From Candidatus Sulfotelmatobacter kueseliae (GTDB taxonomy: Bacteria > Acidobacteriota > Terriglobia > Terriglobales > Acidobacteriaceae), in NCBI GenBank assembly GCA_900290255.1, contig OMOD01000002.1, positions 17,387 to 81,386 on the forward strand: DNA of 64,000 bases, written 5' to 3'. Below the pieces are notes generated by a model, which was not told the origin of the DNA, ran no database searches, and was given only the letters and a program-made list of their open reading frames with translations. Within the stretch, counting starts at the first letter, position 1. Each line of letters begins with the position of its first letter. This document shows, piece by piece, positions 19,819 to 28,200 of this stretch. The position numbers and the translations under genes are program-made.

Positions 19819-20556
19819 TTACGTTTTTTCGGCGGCCAGAATCCTCCGCTTCGCTGAACTCGGCAGCGTCTCGCAGGCGGTCCGCAGCACCAGCCGTGGC
19901 GCGCGGCTGCGAATTTTCATCAGGTAGGGCACCGCACGCCGGGGATCGAACTTGGCCGTTTCGCGGAGCAGCCAGCCCAGGCCCTTTTGCACCATATCGT
20001 CTTCATCGGCGAGAAGCGAGTTGGAAAGCTTGGTGATCTGTGGGAAGAACATCCTGCATCTCGTCCCCTGAATCAGCGCGACGCACGCCGCCCGACGGTG
20101 CCAGCGATCCGGCGACTTGGCCCAGCGAAACACGGCCCTGGTTCGGGCTGGCTGGGCAGCCACCATGGGCGCGATGAGGTAATGCACCAGCCCGTCGTGA
20201 TCGGCCCAACTGCTGATGCGATCCAGCCACAACTCGAATCGCTTGAACTCGCGATCGCCAAACTGAGCGTCCAGCTTCTCCAGCAGGAACACGGCGGCGA
20301 CTTTCTCTTCCAGCACTGCGCCAGAGAAAAGATGGTCGGCAACCCTTACCAGAAAAGAAAAATCGTGCTCCCGTAAAATCTCCCGCCGGCAGCGCCGCAC
20401 CGCCCGCCGCAGGTCGGCGGTATACCATCCATGGGATTTGATCTCGTCCTTGAAGAACCACTGCACTCCGGCGGCATGCTCAGCCGAACCGCCGTCCTGC
20501 AATGCGCGCCGAATCTGCGCCGCGACGCCGGCCGGGTTGTTAGCCTGTGAAGGCAT
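19819..20556 (-). CDS. DNA alkylation repair protein (AlkD-like)
   Basis: AlkD-type proteins are HEAT-repeat glycosylases that remove N3- and N7-alkylated purines. The 245-aa product has the family pattern VQWFFKDEIKSHGWYTADLR near the N-terminus, EEKVAAVFLLEKL, WADHDGLVHYLIAPMV, and the catalytic-region WHRRAACVALI followed by DDMVQKGLGWLLRETAK. All parts are present at the usual length. It is probably cytoplasmic and monocistronic. Confidence 0.85.
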   Translation of the reverse strand: MPSQANNPAGVAAQIRRALQDGGSAEHAAGVQWFFKDEIKSHGWYTADLRRAVRRCRREILREHDFSFLVRVADHLFSGAVLEEKVAAVFLLEKLDAQFGDREFKRFELWLDRISSWADHDGLVHYLIAPMVAAQPARTRAVFRWAKSPDRWHRRAACVALIQGTRCRMFFPQITKLSNSLLADEDDMVQKGLGWLLRETAKFDPRRAVPYLMKIRSRAPRLVLRTACETLPSSAKRRILAAEKT

Positions 20557-20599
20557 CGAGCGAATTCTCTCCCCAACAAGAAAATCCAGCGAACAAGAA

Positions 20600-20621
20600 A
20601 GGCGGCCTGATGAGGCCGCCT
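20600..20621 (-). terminator. Rho-independent terminator of the GYD gene
   Basis: AGGCGGCCT, loop GATG, AGGCCGCCT is a perfect 9-bp stem. On the minus strand it is followed by TTTCTTGTT. It lies downstream of the GYD-domain gene. Confidence 0.75.
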
Positions 20622-20686
20622 CCGATTCTCTCCGTCGAGCTATTGACGCTGTCTATGCGGCGCGGCGGGTGGCGATTGCCGGCCGG

Positions 20687-20720
20687 TAGCCGCACTCGTG
20701 AGCTAGCCGCACTCGTGAGC
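20687..20720. repeat. 17-bp perfect tandem duplication at the GYD stop codon
   Basis: TAGCCGCACTCGTGAGC occurs twice head to tail (20687-20703 and 20704-20720). On the minus strand the junction creates the TAG that ends the GYD gene. With a single copy the frame would read on for 11 more codons (YRPAIATRRAA) to a TAG near 20652. Confidence 0.85.
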
Positions 20721-21011
20721 TTTTCGCAAAGCCTGTACGGCTTCATCCGGGGAAATCAGCGGAGTCGTCTGCACCGACTTGCAAGCCCCGCCCGCCGCAA
20801 ACGCCATGGCGATGGCCGCGGCACTGACGTTGTCGGGCATGTCGGTAATCACGACGATGTCGTAGTCTCCAAACGAAAACCAGGCAGCTTCGATCCTGCC
20901 TCCCAGCTTCTCGATGACGGGCCGCACCGCTTCGATGCGGTTTTGCGGGTCGGTCACGATGGCTTCCCAGCCTTCCTGAGAATACGCAACTTGTTGCAGA
21001 TAATGTGGCAT
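20703..21011 (-). CDS. GYD domain protein
   Basis: This 102-aa alpha/beta-barrel protein of the GYD family, named for a Gly-Tyr-Asp-type motif, here reads SFGDYDIVVITDMPDN. The start at 21011 is supported by AGGAGG 4 nt upstream (MPHYLQQVAYSQEGW). The end AVQALRKAHECG is produced by a 17-bp tandem duplication that places a stop early; the ancestral C-terminus may have been 11 residues longer. Function is unknown, perhaps small-ligand binding or detoxification. It is followed by a clear terminator. Confidence 0.8.
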   Translation of the reverse strand: MPHYLQQVAYSQEGWEAIVTDPQNRIEAVRPVIEKLGGRIEAAWFSFGDYDIVVITDMPDNVSAAAIAMAFAAGGACKSVQTTPLISPDEAVQALRKAHECG

Positions 21012-21072
21012 AGCGCCTCCTCTAGTCAGTTTGCTAACTGGGGGCGAATGATCCCAGACCCGGGACCGGAAG

Positions 21073-22344
21073 TCAAGCGGTGGGGCTCTTCTCCTGGCGC
21101 ACGAACCGGTCATAGATCCACAGCAGCAGCGTGGTTGCGAGGCCCACCCCAACCACGCACCACCAAACCATCACCGGCCGGTGCAGTTCTTCGCCGAAGT
21201 GATGCATCAGCCAGCCGCTGAATTTGCCGGCAATAAACGATCCGATGCCCAGGGGAAGAAACGCAAATCCCATGTAGGTTCCCTGTTGATCGGCTGGCGC
21301 GAGGCGCGAGACGTAGTCGTAATAGCGCGGCTGCTGGATGATTTCGCCGATGGCCAGCACAACCAGCGAGGCCACCGCCATCCACACCGAGGGATGCACG
21401 ATCAGCAGAATCCATGAGAGGCTGGAGATCAGAGTCCCCAGCACAATGGCGTGAAACGCGTGCAGACGCTTGGTGAGAAATCCGATGACCATCGTGAAAC
21501 AGATCACCACAATGGGATCAACCGCGATAATCCTCGCCGTGTTGGCTTTGGGATCGACGTAGGTGGAAATATACAGCGGCAGCGCGATGAATTCCTGCCA
21601 GAAGACGATCCAGTATCCGGTGAAGATCAGCAGAAACAACATGAATCTCGGATTCGAGAGCACGGTCAGAAAATTCTTCCCGACCTGGCTGAGACTTGCG
21701 GCCGGCGCGTCAGCGGCGCGGCGCGGCTCCCTGAACAGCAGCAGCACCACGAACAGCATCAGGAAGACGCTTAACGCCGCGATGCGAAACAAAGCTGGGG
21801 CGCTGCCATGATCCTCCTCCCAGCCAGCGAGCAACGGTCCCAGCGTGCTGCCCACGTTGACCAGGGTGTAATAGATCGAGTACCCGATCGAGCGTACATT
21901 TTCCTTGGAAGCTCGAGCCGTGGTCCCGACCACGCTCGGCTTCACCAGGGCCACGCCCAGCGCCGGCAGAATGAGCACAAACGCCACCAAAGTTGACAGC
22001 GGCATGGCGTTGCGCAAAGGAGCGAACCACTCGGCCCCGATCGAGCCCAGCGTGAAGTAGGCGATGCTGAGAAACAAATAAGCGAGCGAGAGAGCGCGCC
22101 GGAAACCGAGCCGGTCGGCTACAGCCCCGCCGATCACCGCCAGAAACCACACCCAGCCGCCAAACATCCCGGTCAGGCTGCTGGCGCGCTCAACGTCGAA
22201 GTGCAGACCTTCGTGCAGATAGCGAGCCAGCACCGCAAACACGGCATAGTAGGAAAGCCGCTCGAAAAGCTCGCTGATATTGGCAACCCAAAATGGCCGC
22301 TCAAATCCGGTGCGAATCTCGTCGAAACGTTCGGAAAAGGTCAA
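21073..22344 (-). CDS. MFS / POT-like transporter
   Basis: A 423-aa inner-membrane transporter with about 12 hydrophobic segments. The N-terminal SELFERLSYYAVFAVLARYLHE is the ExxER-type motif of proton-dependent oligopeptide transporters (POT/PTR). The loop-2 motif GGAVADRLGFRRAL follows, and PALGVALVKPSVVGTTAR belongs to the same family. Peptides are the likely but unproven cargo. Start ATG 22344. It is transcribed toward the GYD gene with a 61-bp gap. Confidence 0.8.
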   Translation of the reverse strand: MTFSERFDEIRTGFERPFWVANISELFERLSYYAVFAVLARYLHEGLHFDVERASSLTGMFGGWVWFLAVIGGAVADRLGFRRALSLAYLFLSIAYFTLGSIGAEWFAPLRNAMPLSTLVAFVLILPALGVALVKPSVVGTTARASKENVRSIGYSIYYTLVNVGSTLGPLLAGWEEDHGSAPALFRIAALSVFLMLFVVLLLFREPRRAADAPAASLSQVGKNFLTVLSNPRFMLFLLIFTGYWIVFWQEFIALPLYISTYVDPKANTARIIAVDPIVVICFTMVIGFLTKRLHAFHAIVLGTLISSLSWILLIVHPSVWMAVASLVVLAIGEIIQQPRYYDYVSRLAPADQQGTYMGFAFLPLGIGSFIAGKFSGWLMHHFGEELHRPVMVWWCVVGVGLATTLLLWIYDRFVRQEKSPTA

Positions 22345-22363
22345 AGTGGCTCCTGAAGCGATT

Positions 22364-22501
22364 GCAGAAATCAGATTTCAGATTGCAGATTGAAAGCCCC
22401 AGCACCCTCATGGGCGCAATCGTCCCACCGCACAGTCTGAAACGTAAAATCTGCAATCTGCAATCTGACTTCTAACTTCCGACTTCTAACTTCTGACTTC
22501 C
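22364..22501. repeat. Intergenic inverted repeat, family E (CAGATTGCAGATT words)
   Basis: The left arm (22364-22393) repeats CAGATTTCAGATTGCAGATT. The right arm (22436-22470) repeats AATCTGCAATCTGCAATCTG. A following tail of ACTTCTAACTTCCG/ACTTCTGACTTC words runs to the stop codon of the DUF167 gene. Confidence 0.8.
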
Positions 22502-22789
22502 TCATGCCTGCAATCGGTCTCGAACATACTGCGCCGTCACCCCCGCCACGCAGAGGACTTTATTCCGGCTCGTCTGGCCGGAGGCAATGGTAACGGAAGA
22601 TCGCGGCACCCGCAAAAGCTGGGCGAAGAATTCAATGCAGGCTTGGTTGGCCCGGCCTTCAAGCGGAGGCGCGGTCAGCGAGACTTTCAGCGCATCGCCA
22701 AGCGCGCCGGTGACGGCATTTTTCCTGGCGCGGGGATGAACCCGGACCGGAAAGGTGACGCCTTCGGCCGTTTCTCGAATTAAAGCCAT
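22502..22789 (-). CDS. DUF167 / YggU family protein
   Basis: A 95-aa protein matching the DUF167 (YggU) pattern: VRVHPRARKNAV near residue 17, LKVSLTAPPLEGRANQACIEFFA, VTIASGQTSRNKVL. The family is often found beside yggS, as here (yggS starts upstream on the same strand). Its function is not established. Start ATG 22789. Confidence 0.9.
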   Translation of the reverse strand: MALIRETAEGVTFPVRVHPRARKNAVTGALGDALKVSLTAPPLEGRANQACIEFFAQLLRVPRSSVTIASGQTSRNKVLCVAGVTAQYVRDRLQA

Positions 22790-22792
22790 GAA

Positions 22793-22894
22793 CTCACCAC
22801 GGAGTCACAGAGACACGGAGGAATCGAGCAGCTGATGTTGAATCGCATGTGGACTTCCCTTGTGGTTTCTCTGTGCCTCCGTGTCTCCGTGGTT
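22793..22894. repeat. Intergenic inverted repeat, family F (CACGGAGACACAGAGA words)
   Basis: The left arm (22793-22820) reads CACCACGGAGTCACAGAGAC and onward. The right arm (22863-22893) reads TCTCTGTGCCTCCGTGTCTC and onward, ending at the yggS stop codon. A single arm of the same words occurs at 63800-63826. Confidence 0.8.
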
Positions 22895-23597
22895 AAACTC
22901 TGGGCCGCTCCCCGAAGATCGCCGTGCCCACACGCACGCAGGTTGAGCCTTCCTCGATGGCCACCTCGAAATCGTGCGACATGCCCATGGAAAGCGCGTC
23001 CATACGAATTGCCGGAAGTTGGCGGGCGGCGATGGCATGGCGCAACTGACGCAACTTGCGAAAGTAGAGTCGCGCGTCTTCAGGATTGTCGGTAAACGGA
23101 GGCACCGTCATCAGGCCGCGAAATTCCAGGGCTTCGAACCGCGGAGCAGCTAGCAGAATTTCTTCCAGTTCCCGCGAATCCAGTGCCAGTCCGCTCTTGG
23201 CCTCTTCCCCGCCGAGGTTGATTTCGATCAGCACCGGCAACTTCTTGCCCAGAGCCCGCGCTGCCGCATCGAGTTTTTCCGCCAGCTTCAGCGAGTCGAG
23301 CGAGTCGACCGCGCTGAACAGTTCCACCGCTTTCGCCGCCTTGTTCGTCTGCAAATGACCGACCATGTGCCACTCGGCAGCGGCCAAGTCGGCCAGCGCA
23401 CCCGCCTTCGCGGCAAATTCCTGCACCCGGTTTTCGCCGAACAGCCGCAGCCCGGCAGCGTGGGCCTTCCGAATACGCTCGGGGCCGTGGGTCTTGGTTA
23501 CGCCCATCAGCGCGACGTCGGCGGCCGAGCGTCCTGCGCGCCGCGCCGCGGCTTCGATGCGTGCTCGCACTGCGGCGATGTTGTCAGCAATCGACAT
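22893..23597 (-). CDS. YggS family pyridoxal phosphate homeostasis protein
   Basis: A PLP-binding TIM-barrel protein thought to buffer PLP and affect amino-acid and keto-acid balance. The 234-aa product shows VALMGVTKTHGPERIRKA with the PLP lysine near residue 35, LFGENRVQE, WHMVGHLQTNKAAKAV, IEINLGGEEAKSGL, RGLMTVPPF and LSMGMSHDFEVAIEEGSTCVRVGTAIFG, all family blocks. It pairs with DUF167 downstream. Start ATG 23597. Confidence 0.93.
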   Translation of the reverse strand: MSIADNIAAVRARIEAAARRAGRSAADVALMGVTKTHGPERIRKAHAAGLRLFGENRVQEFAAKAGALADLAAAEWHMVGHLQTNKAAKAVELFSAVDSLDSLKLAEKLDAAARALGKKLPVLIEINLGGEEAKSGLALDSRELEEILLAAPRFEALEFRGLMTVPPFTDNPEDARLYFRKLRQLRHAIAARQLPAIRMDALSMGMSHDFEVAIEEGSTCVRVGTAIFGERPRV

Positions 23598-23726
23598 GGA
23601 AGACTAACTCAGAACAATATGCCACCCAGACAAGAGCGCGGGCAGGAGTGCCCGCGCCACACAACCCGGATCCCTCACTACGTTCGGGATGACGGCAGCG
23701 GGCCTCGGACGGCCCGCTGAACGCCG

Positions 23727-25778
23727 TCACATGATCGCGGTCGGGGGCGCTGGGTCTTCGGGCCGGCCCGCGTTGGCCAGCGGTACGCGGATCATTACAA
23801 TCAGCAACACCGCCAGAGCAGCCAGCGCCGCCCCGATGGAAGGCGTCCAGTGAACCAGGGTTACGTCTCTGCCCGATCCGACCAGGCCCGCGATGACCAG
23901 TCCGCAAAGCGCCTCGCCCGCGATCAGTCCTGAAGCCGTGAGGATGCCGGCATTGTCGACGCGCGCCTTCTGGGCATCGTTGTAGCCGCGGCGGTCGCGC
24001 AGTTTGTCCGTGGCCCAGCGGATCAGGCCGCCGACGAAAATCGCGAACGTCGTCCCCAGCGGCAGATACATGCCGACAGAGAAGAGCATCACGCTCTTGA
24101 CTTCGATCATGATCATCGCGATGCCCAGCAGGATGCCGACCACCACCAGCGGCCACGCCATCTCTCCGCCCACAATGCCCTTGGAAAGCATCGCCATCAG
24201 GCCGGCCTGCGGCGCGGGCAGCGCGTTGCTGCCAAAGTGATAGGCCTTGTCGAGCACGGCCAGCGGAACGAACAAAACCAACGATGCGACAACGATGCCG
24301 AACAGATCGCCGATCTGCATCTTCGCGGGAGTGCCGCCGAGAATGTAACCGACCTTCAAGTCCTGCAACATCTCGCCCGCGACCGCCGAGGAAACACAGA
24401 CCACAGCGGCCACTCCCAGTACCGCCGCGACGCCGCCCGTTCCGGAGACTCCCAGCGCGACCATGAGCAGGGCTGCTATGACCAGCGTACACAAAGTCAG
24501 ACCCGAGACTGGATTGTTCGACGATCCGATCATTCCCACGAGGTTGCCGGAAACCGCCGCGAAGAAGAAGCCCACGATGATCATCACGCCAGCCGAAACC
24601 AGCGATCCCGACAGGATCTTTGAACTGGTGAGATTTCCCGCGCCGCTGAGGAAGTGGTAATAGAGCAGAATCATGGCTACGAAGACGAAGGCGATTCCCG
24701 CAAAAATGGACTTGGCGGGCAGGTCGCGGTCGGTGCGGCTGGTGGCCGCGTGCGCCGCGGTGGACTTCTTCAAGTCAGAAATGGCCCGGCCCAGGCCGAC
24801 GCCGAGCTGCTTCCGCATGCGGAACAACGTGTAGGTCGCGCCCACCAGCATGCCTCCTACGGCGATCGGGCGCACGATCGAGTAGTAGATGGCTCCGGCC
24901 AGCAGATCCCACGAGAGCGGCTTGCCGCCCGGCTGCGCCGCCTGAATATAGGGGCCGATGGTGAAGGTAAGAAGCGGAACCAGCAGTCCCCAGGCCAGCA
25001 CGCCTCCGGCGAAGTTCAGCGCGCCCAGCCGCGGACCGATGATGTAGCCGACGCCAAGGTAAGCCGGGCTGACGTCGGGCCCGTTGAACAGCGTCGCGCC
25101 GCCGGTGACGGTGGTCGTGACGTTCGGATTGGTGCCGGTGCGGAGCAGCAAGCTCTTCCCCAGTTCGCTGATCTTCACGTGCAAGGTATTACTTGGGCTG
25201 AACACGTTGACCGCCCCGAGCAGGTACATGAATCCACCGAAGCCCATGTTAGCGAACAGAATCTTGGCTGCCTTCGCGCCCTGCTGGCCGGCTTTGTGAA
25301 TCTCGGAAGCCGCGACTGATTCTGGATAGGGAAGGTCCGGGTCCTCGACCATGACGCGCCTTAGCAGCGTGACGAAGAGAATGCCGAGGGTACCGCCGAT
25401 CACCATAAGGGCGACGGAATTCCAGTATTTGTCCCGCGTGAGCCCGGGCCAGAGGCCCGCCATCACAAATGCCGGGATTGTAAATACGGCTCCCGCGGCC
25501 ACCGACTCGCCGATCGAGCCCACGGTTCGGGCGATGTTTTCTTCCAGCAGCGAGCCTTTCATCAGCCGCAGCAGCGCCATGCCGATTACCGCCGCCGGAT
25601 AAGTCGCGGCGATCGTCATGCCGGCCTTCAGCCCGAGATAGGCGTTGGCGGCACCGAGGATCGCCGTCATCACCAGGCCGATCAGCAATGCGCGGAGGGT
25701 GAACTCCTTCATCTGCATGGTTTCGGGAACGTACGGCGCGTATTTCTTGGGGGGAAGACCAGTTGCCGGGGTGCTCAT
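23727..25778 (-). CDS. OPT family oligopeptide transporter
   Basis: A 683-aa membrane protein of the oligopeptide transporter (OPT) superfamily with roughly 14-16 hydrophobic segments. Family segments are FTLRALLIGLVMTAILGAAN, YLGLKAGMTIAATYPAAVIG and NLVGMIGSSNNPVSGLTLCT, the last a conserved OPT loop. I start at ATG 25778 (MSTPATGLPPKKYAPYVPE); a longer frame to 26150 reads through intergenic DNA. The substrate may be peptides or metal chelates. The gap to 26052 (274 bp) shows no gene. Confidence 0.88.
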   Translation of the reverse strand: MSTPATGLPPKKYAPYVPETMQMKEFTLRALLIGLVMTAILGAANAYLGLKAGMTIAATYPAAVIGMALLRLMKGSLLEENIARTVGSIGESVAAGAVFTIPAFVMAGLWPGLTRDKYWNSVALMVIGGTLGILFVTLLRRVMVEDPDLPYPESVAASEIHKAGQQGAKAAKILFANMGFGGFMYLLGAVNVFSPSNTLHVKISELGKSLLLRTGTNPNVTTTVTGGATLFNGPDVSPAYLGVGYIIGPRLGALNFAGGVLAWGLLVPLLTFTIGPYIQAAQPGGKPLSWDLLAGAIYYSIVRPIAVGGMLVGATYTLFRMRKQLGVGLGRAISDLKKSTAAHAATSRTDRDLPAKSIFAGIAFVFVAMILLYYHFLSGAGNLTSSKILSGSLVSAGVMIIVGFFFAAVSGNLVGMIGSSNNPVSGLTLCTLVIAALLMVALGVSGTGGVAAVLGVAAVVCVSSAVAGEMLQDLKVGYILGGTPAKMQIGDLFGIVVASLVLFVPLAVLDKAYHFGSNALPAPQAGLMAMLSKGIVGGEMAWPLVVVGILLGIAMIMIEVKSVMLFSVGMYLPLGTTFAIFVGGLIRWATDKLRDRRGYNDAQKARVDNAGILTASGLIAGEALCGLVIAGLVGSGRDVTLVHWTPSIGAALAALAVLLIVMIRVPLANAGRPEDPAPPTAIM

Positions 25779-26052
25779 AGGCGGAATCCTTTTAGGGCGT
25801 GGGATGGAAGCAAGTTCGTGTGCCTTGTCGCCAGAGTCATTCAAAACAGTGGAACGGCGCACGTTAGCACGCTGCAAGCCTCGGTGACAAGTGCGGCAGG
25901 CACCAGAGCGCGCCCGCACTGCATCCAGAGTGAGCCCCGAAATACCTCCGCTGTCAGTCCCAGGTGGCAGGGACTCACGGCCCACCGGCATGGGTGTAAA
26001 ATAAGACCCACAGGTTCTCCGCCCCTTCGTAGTCTGAAATCCGAGGTGCAGT

Positions 26053-26316
26053 ATGAGCAGTAACTCCCCCGACGAGGTTTTGATCCCGCCGTATCGTTGT
26101 CGCGACTGTGGAAGTGAGGTGGGTTTCCGATCACGCCGCCGTACGTTCATGGAACGCTTTCTGCTGCCGTTGTTTCTGCTTCAGCCGGTGCGCTGCGGCG
26201 AATGCTTCCGGCGGGACTACCGTTCGATTTTCACCAAGGTGCGTGAGCGGCTGTCGGATATCTCCAAAATCTCACCCGGCAAACCGGCGGACACGTCCAA
26301 ACGCAACGTTGCCTAG
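26053..26316 (+). CDS. Small zinc-ribbon-like protein
   Basis: An 87-aa protein with CRDCG near residue 16 and RCGECFRRDY near residue 47, two CxxC knuckles that could hold one zinc, separated by a basic/hydrophobic stretch (RSRRRTFMERFLLPLFLLQP). The tail is charged. I do not recognise a named family; small proteins like this are common in Acidobacteriota. Start ATG 26053. Confidence 0.6.
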   Translation: MSSNSPDEVLIPPYRCRDCGSEVGFRSRRRTFMERFLLPLFLLQPVRCGECFRRDYRSIFTKVRERLSDISKISPGKPADTSKRNVA

Positions 26317-26457
26317 CGGTCGTCGTCGCCGCTATACTGCAAGGTAGCGGGCTTAGGTGGCAAGGAAGAGCTGCGGGGTCCGGTCGGCACGCCGGCAGAG
26401 GAGGCCGTCTTCAGCAGTACTGAGGACCGAATCCGGGCAAGTGAAGCCAGGGTTGGA

Positions 26458-27366
26458 TTGGCGGGGCATTCTAGTGTTCTCCCGCACTCCTCTTCGTCGG
26501 TTAACCTTCCTTGGCTGAGCCGGGCCGCGGCCAGTGTCTTTTCCGTCTTATTCCCATCCGATTGCCGCATCTGCTGCGAGCCTCTGCTGAACATTTCCCG
26601 GCTTCCCGTGTGTCCGGGCTGCCTGGCCGGGATGCGCCCCATCGCGGACGAGGTCTGCTCCATTTGCGGGGAACGCGTGCTTTCCTGCTACGCCGATCAG
26701 GAAGCCGACGGCCTGCGGCGCTGCCCGGTTTGCCGTCGCGTCGAACGGCCCTTCGGCCGGGCGGTGGCTTATGGCAGCTATGACGGCGGGCTGCGCGAGC
26801 TGATCCACCTGCTGAAATACAATGGCGTGCGCCCCGCGGGCAACGTTTTAGGGCGCATGCTGGCAGAGGCGATCGCCGGGCTGCCGCCCGAATTCGAGCA
26901 AGGCAAGATTCTGGTTATTCCGGTGCCGCTGTACCGAGGCAAGCGCCGCCAGCGCGGGTTTAACCAGGCGGAACTGATTGCCCGGGCGGCCCTGAAGTAT
27001 CAAGCCGGGCGGCTCGATCTGGTCACCGGCATTCTCGAGCGTACCCGCGACACGCACTCGCAGATTGGCCTGACCAGCCACCAGCGCCGCGAAAACCTCC
27101 GCGGAGCCTTTGCTGTGGCCCGTGCCGCAGAAGTCACTGGCCGTGAAGTGCTGCTTGTGGATGATGTCTATACCACCGGGACGACGGCGGCGGAGTGTGC
27201 CGGCGTGCTGCGCCGTGCCGGGGCGGCTCAGGTGTGGGTGGCGACGGTGGCGAGAACGCTGAAAAATGCAGGTTTCAAGGTTTCAAGGTTTCAGAGTTTC
27301 AAAGAAGGAACAGAGCCCGCAGAGTCTGCGGAAGCAGAAGACCTTGAAACAACCATGAAACATTGA
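26458..27366 (+). CDS. comF: ComF family phosphoribosyltransferase-like protein
   Basis: ComF-type proteins assist uptake or processing of transforming DNA and have a PRTase fold. The product has an N-terminal zinc region (CRICCEPL, CPGCLAGM, CSICGERV, CPVCRR; residues ~40-100), the LIHLLKYNGVRPAGNVLGRML segment, VIPVPLYRGKRRQRGFNQAELIA, and the PRPP-binding loop LLVDDVYTTGTTAAECAGVL near residue 225. The start is uncertain (TTG 26458 gives the full zinc region). The last ~28 codons, from GFKVSRFQSFKEG, are encoded by an inverted-repeat element, so the native C-terminus seems to have been replaced. Confidence 0.85.
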   Translation: MAGHSSVLPHSSSSVNLPWLSRAAASVFSVLFPSDCRICCEPLLNISRLPVCPGCLAGMRPIADEVCSICGERVLSCYADQEADGLRRCPVCRRVERPFGRAVAYGSYDGGLRELIHLLKYNGVRPAGNVLGRMLAEAIAGLPPEFEQGKILVIPVPLYRGKRRQRGFNQAELIARAALKYQAGRLDLVTGILERTRDTHSQIGLTSHQRRENLRGAFAVARAAEVTGREVLLVDDVYTTGTTAAECAGVLRRAGAAQVWVATVARTLKNAGFKVSRFQSFKEGTEPAESAEAEDLETTMKH

Positions 27367-27406
27367 AAACCTTGAAACTCTGAAACTTTGAAGCATTGAA
27401 ACTTTG
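27271..27406. repeat. Inverted repeat, family A, overlapping the comF 3' end
   Basis: The left arm (27271-27303) repeats GGTTTCAAGG/TTTCAGAG words. The right arm (27341-27406) repeats CCTTGAAAC/CATTGAAAC/CTCTGAAAC words. The comF stop (27364-27366) lies inside the right arm, which ends 6 bp before the next ATG. Confidence 0.85.
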
Positions 27407-27411
27407 ATCTT

Positions 27412-28017
27412 ATGTCTTACCGGATGGAACACGAGGCAATAGCAGCAGCCCGGCACGCCGGCCTGTTCGCGCCGGTGGCTCCGCACCGCACGGGCGACGG
27501 TCATGCCCTCCTTACGCCGGTCCTCGTGCTGAACGCGTCCTATGAGCCCATCAACGTCTGCGCCGCACGCCGTGCGCTGGTACTCGTGCTCAAGGGCGTG
27601 GCCATGACTGAAGAGGAAAACGGACACTTCCTGCACTCGGCCCGCCTGGCCATGCGCGTGCCTTCCGTGATCCGCCTGCTCGAGTACCGCCGCATTCCCC
27701 ACCAGAGCCGGGCGCTGTCGCGCAAGAACATCCTGCTGCGCGACCGCAATACGTGCCAGTACTGCGGCGCGGTGCTTCCCTCGAGCGATCTGACGCTCGA
27801 CCACGTTCTGCCGCGCTCCCGCGGAGGCTCGTCCACCTGGGAGAACCTGGTGGCCTGCTGCCATCCCTGCAATCGCCGCAAGGGCAACCAGTCGCCCGCC
27901 GAAGCCGGTATGCGGCTGATGCGCGAACCCCGCGCTTTCAACCTCCACACCAGCCGCCACATCATGCGTTTGATGGGACGGTCGGATGATAAGTGGAGAA
28001 AGTATCTCTTCTACTAA
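27412..28017 (+). CDS. HNH endonuclease family protein
   Basis: A 201-aa protein with a C-terminal HNH domain: CQYCGAVL, the core [24 protein letters not shown] (DH...N) and [10 protein letters not shown], giving the two zinc CxxC pairs and the His/Asn residues. The N-terminal part ([20 protein letters not shown]) is the usual lead of chromosomal HNH proteins of this type, found in many bacteria outside mobile elements. Its natural substrate is unknown. Start ATG 27412; no good ribosome-binding site, only repeat sequence, precedes it. Confidence 0.85.
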   Translation: MSYRMEHEAIAAARHAGLFAPVAPHRTGDGHALLTPVLVLNASYEPINVCAARRALVLVLKGVAMTEEENGHFLHSARLAMRVPSVIRLLEYRRIPHQSRALSRKNILLRDRNTCQYCGAVLPSSDLTLDHVLPRSRGGSSTWENLVACCHPCNRRKGNQSPAEAGMRLMREPRAFNLHTSRHIMRLMGRSDDKWRKYLFY

Positions 28018-28198
28018 GGTTTCAAGGTTTCAGGGTTTCTGATTCCAGAGAACCAATGCTTGTCATCCTGAGCGGCGTTCTCTGCCGCGAAGGACCTCTG
28101 CAACTGGCCGGGGAGTGCACAGGTCCTTCGCTTCGCTCAGGATGACAGGACTTGGAATTTTTCTCTGAAACTTTGAAACCCTGAAACTTTGAAACCTG
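28018..28198. repeat. Nested inverted repeats: family A around a TGTCATCCTGAGCG element
   Basis: The outer arms are family A words (28018-28040 and 28163-28198). Inside them a second inverted repeat has left arm TTGTCATCCTGAGCG...CGAAGGACCT (28058-28096) and right arm AGGTCCTTCGCTTCGCTCAG followed by GATGACA (28119-28147). It lies between two convergent genes. Confidence 0.85.
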
Positions 28199-28200
28199 GC

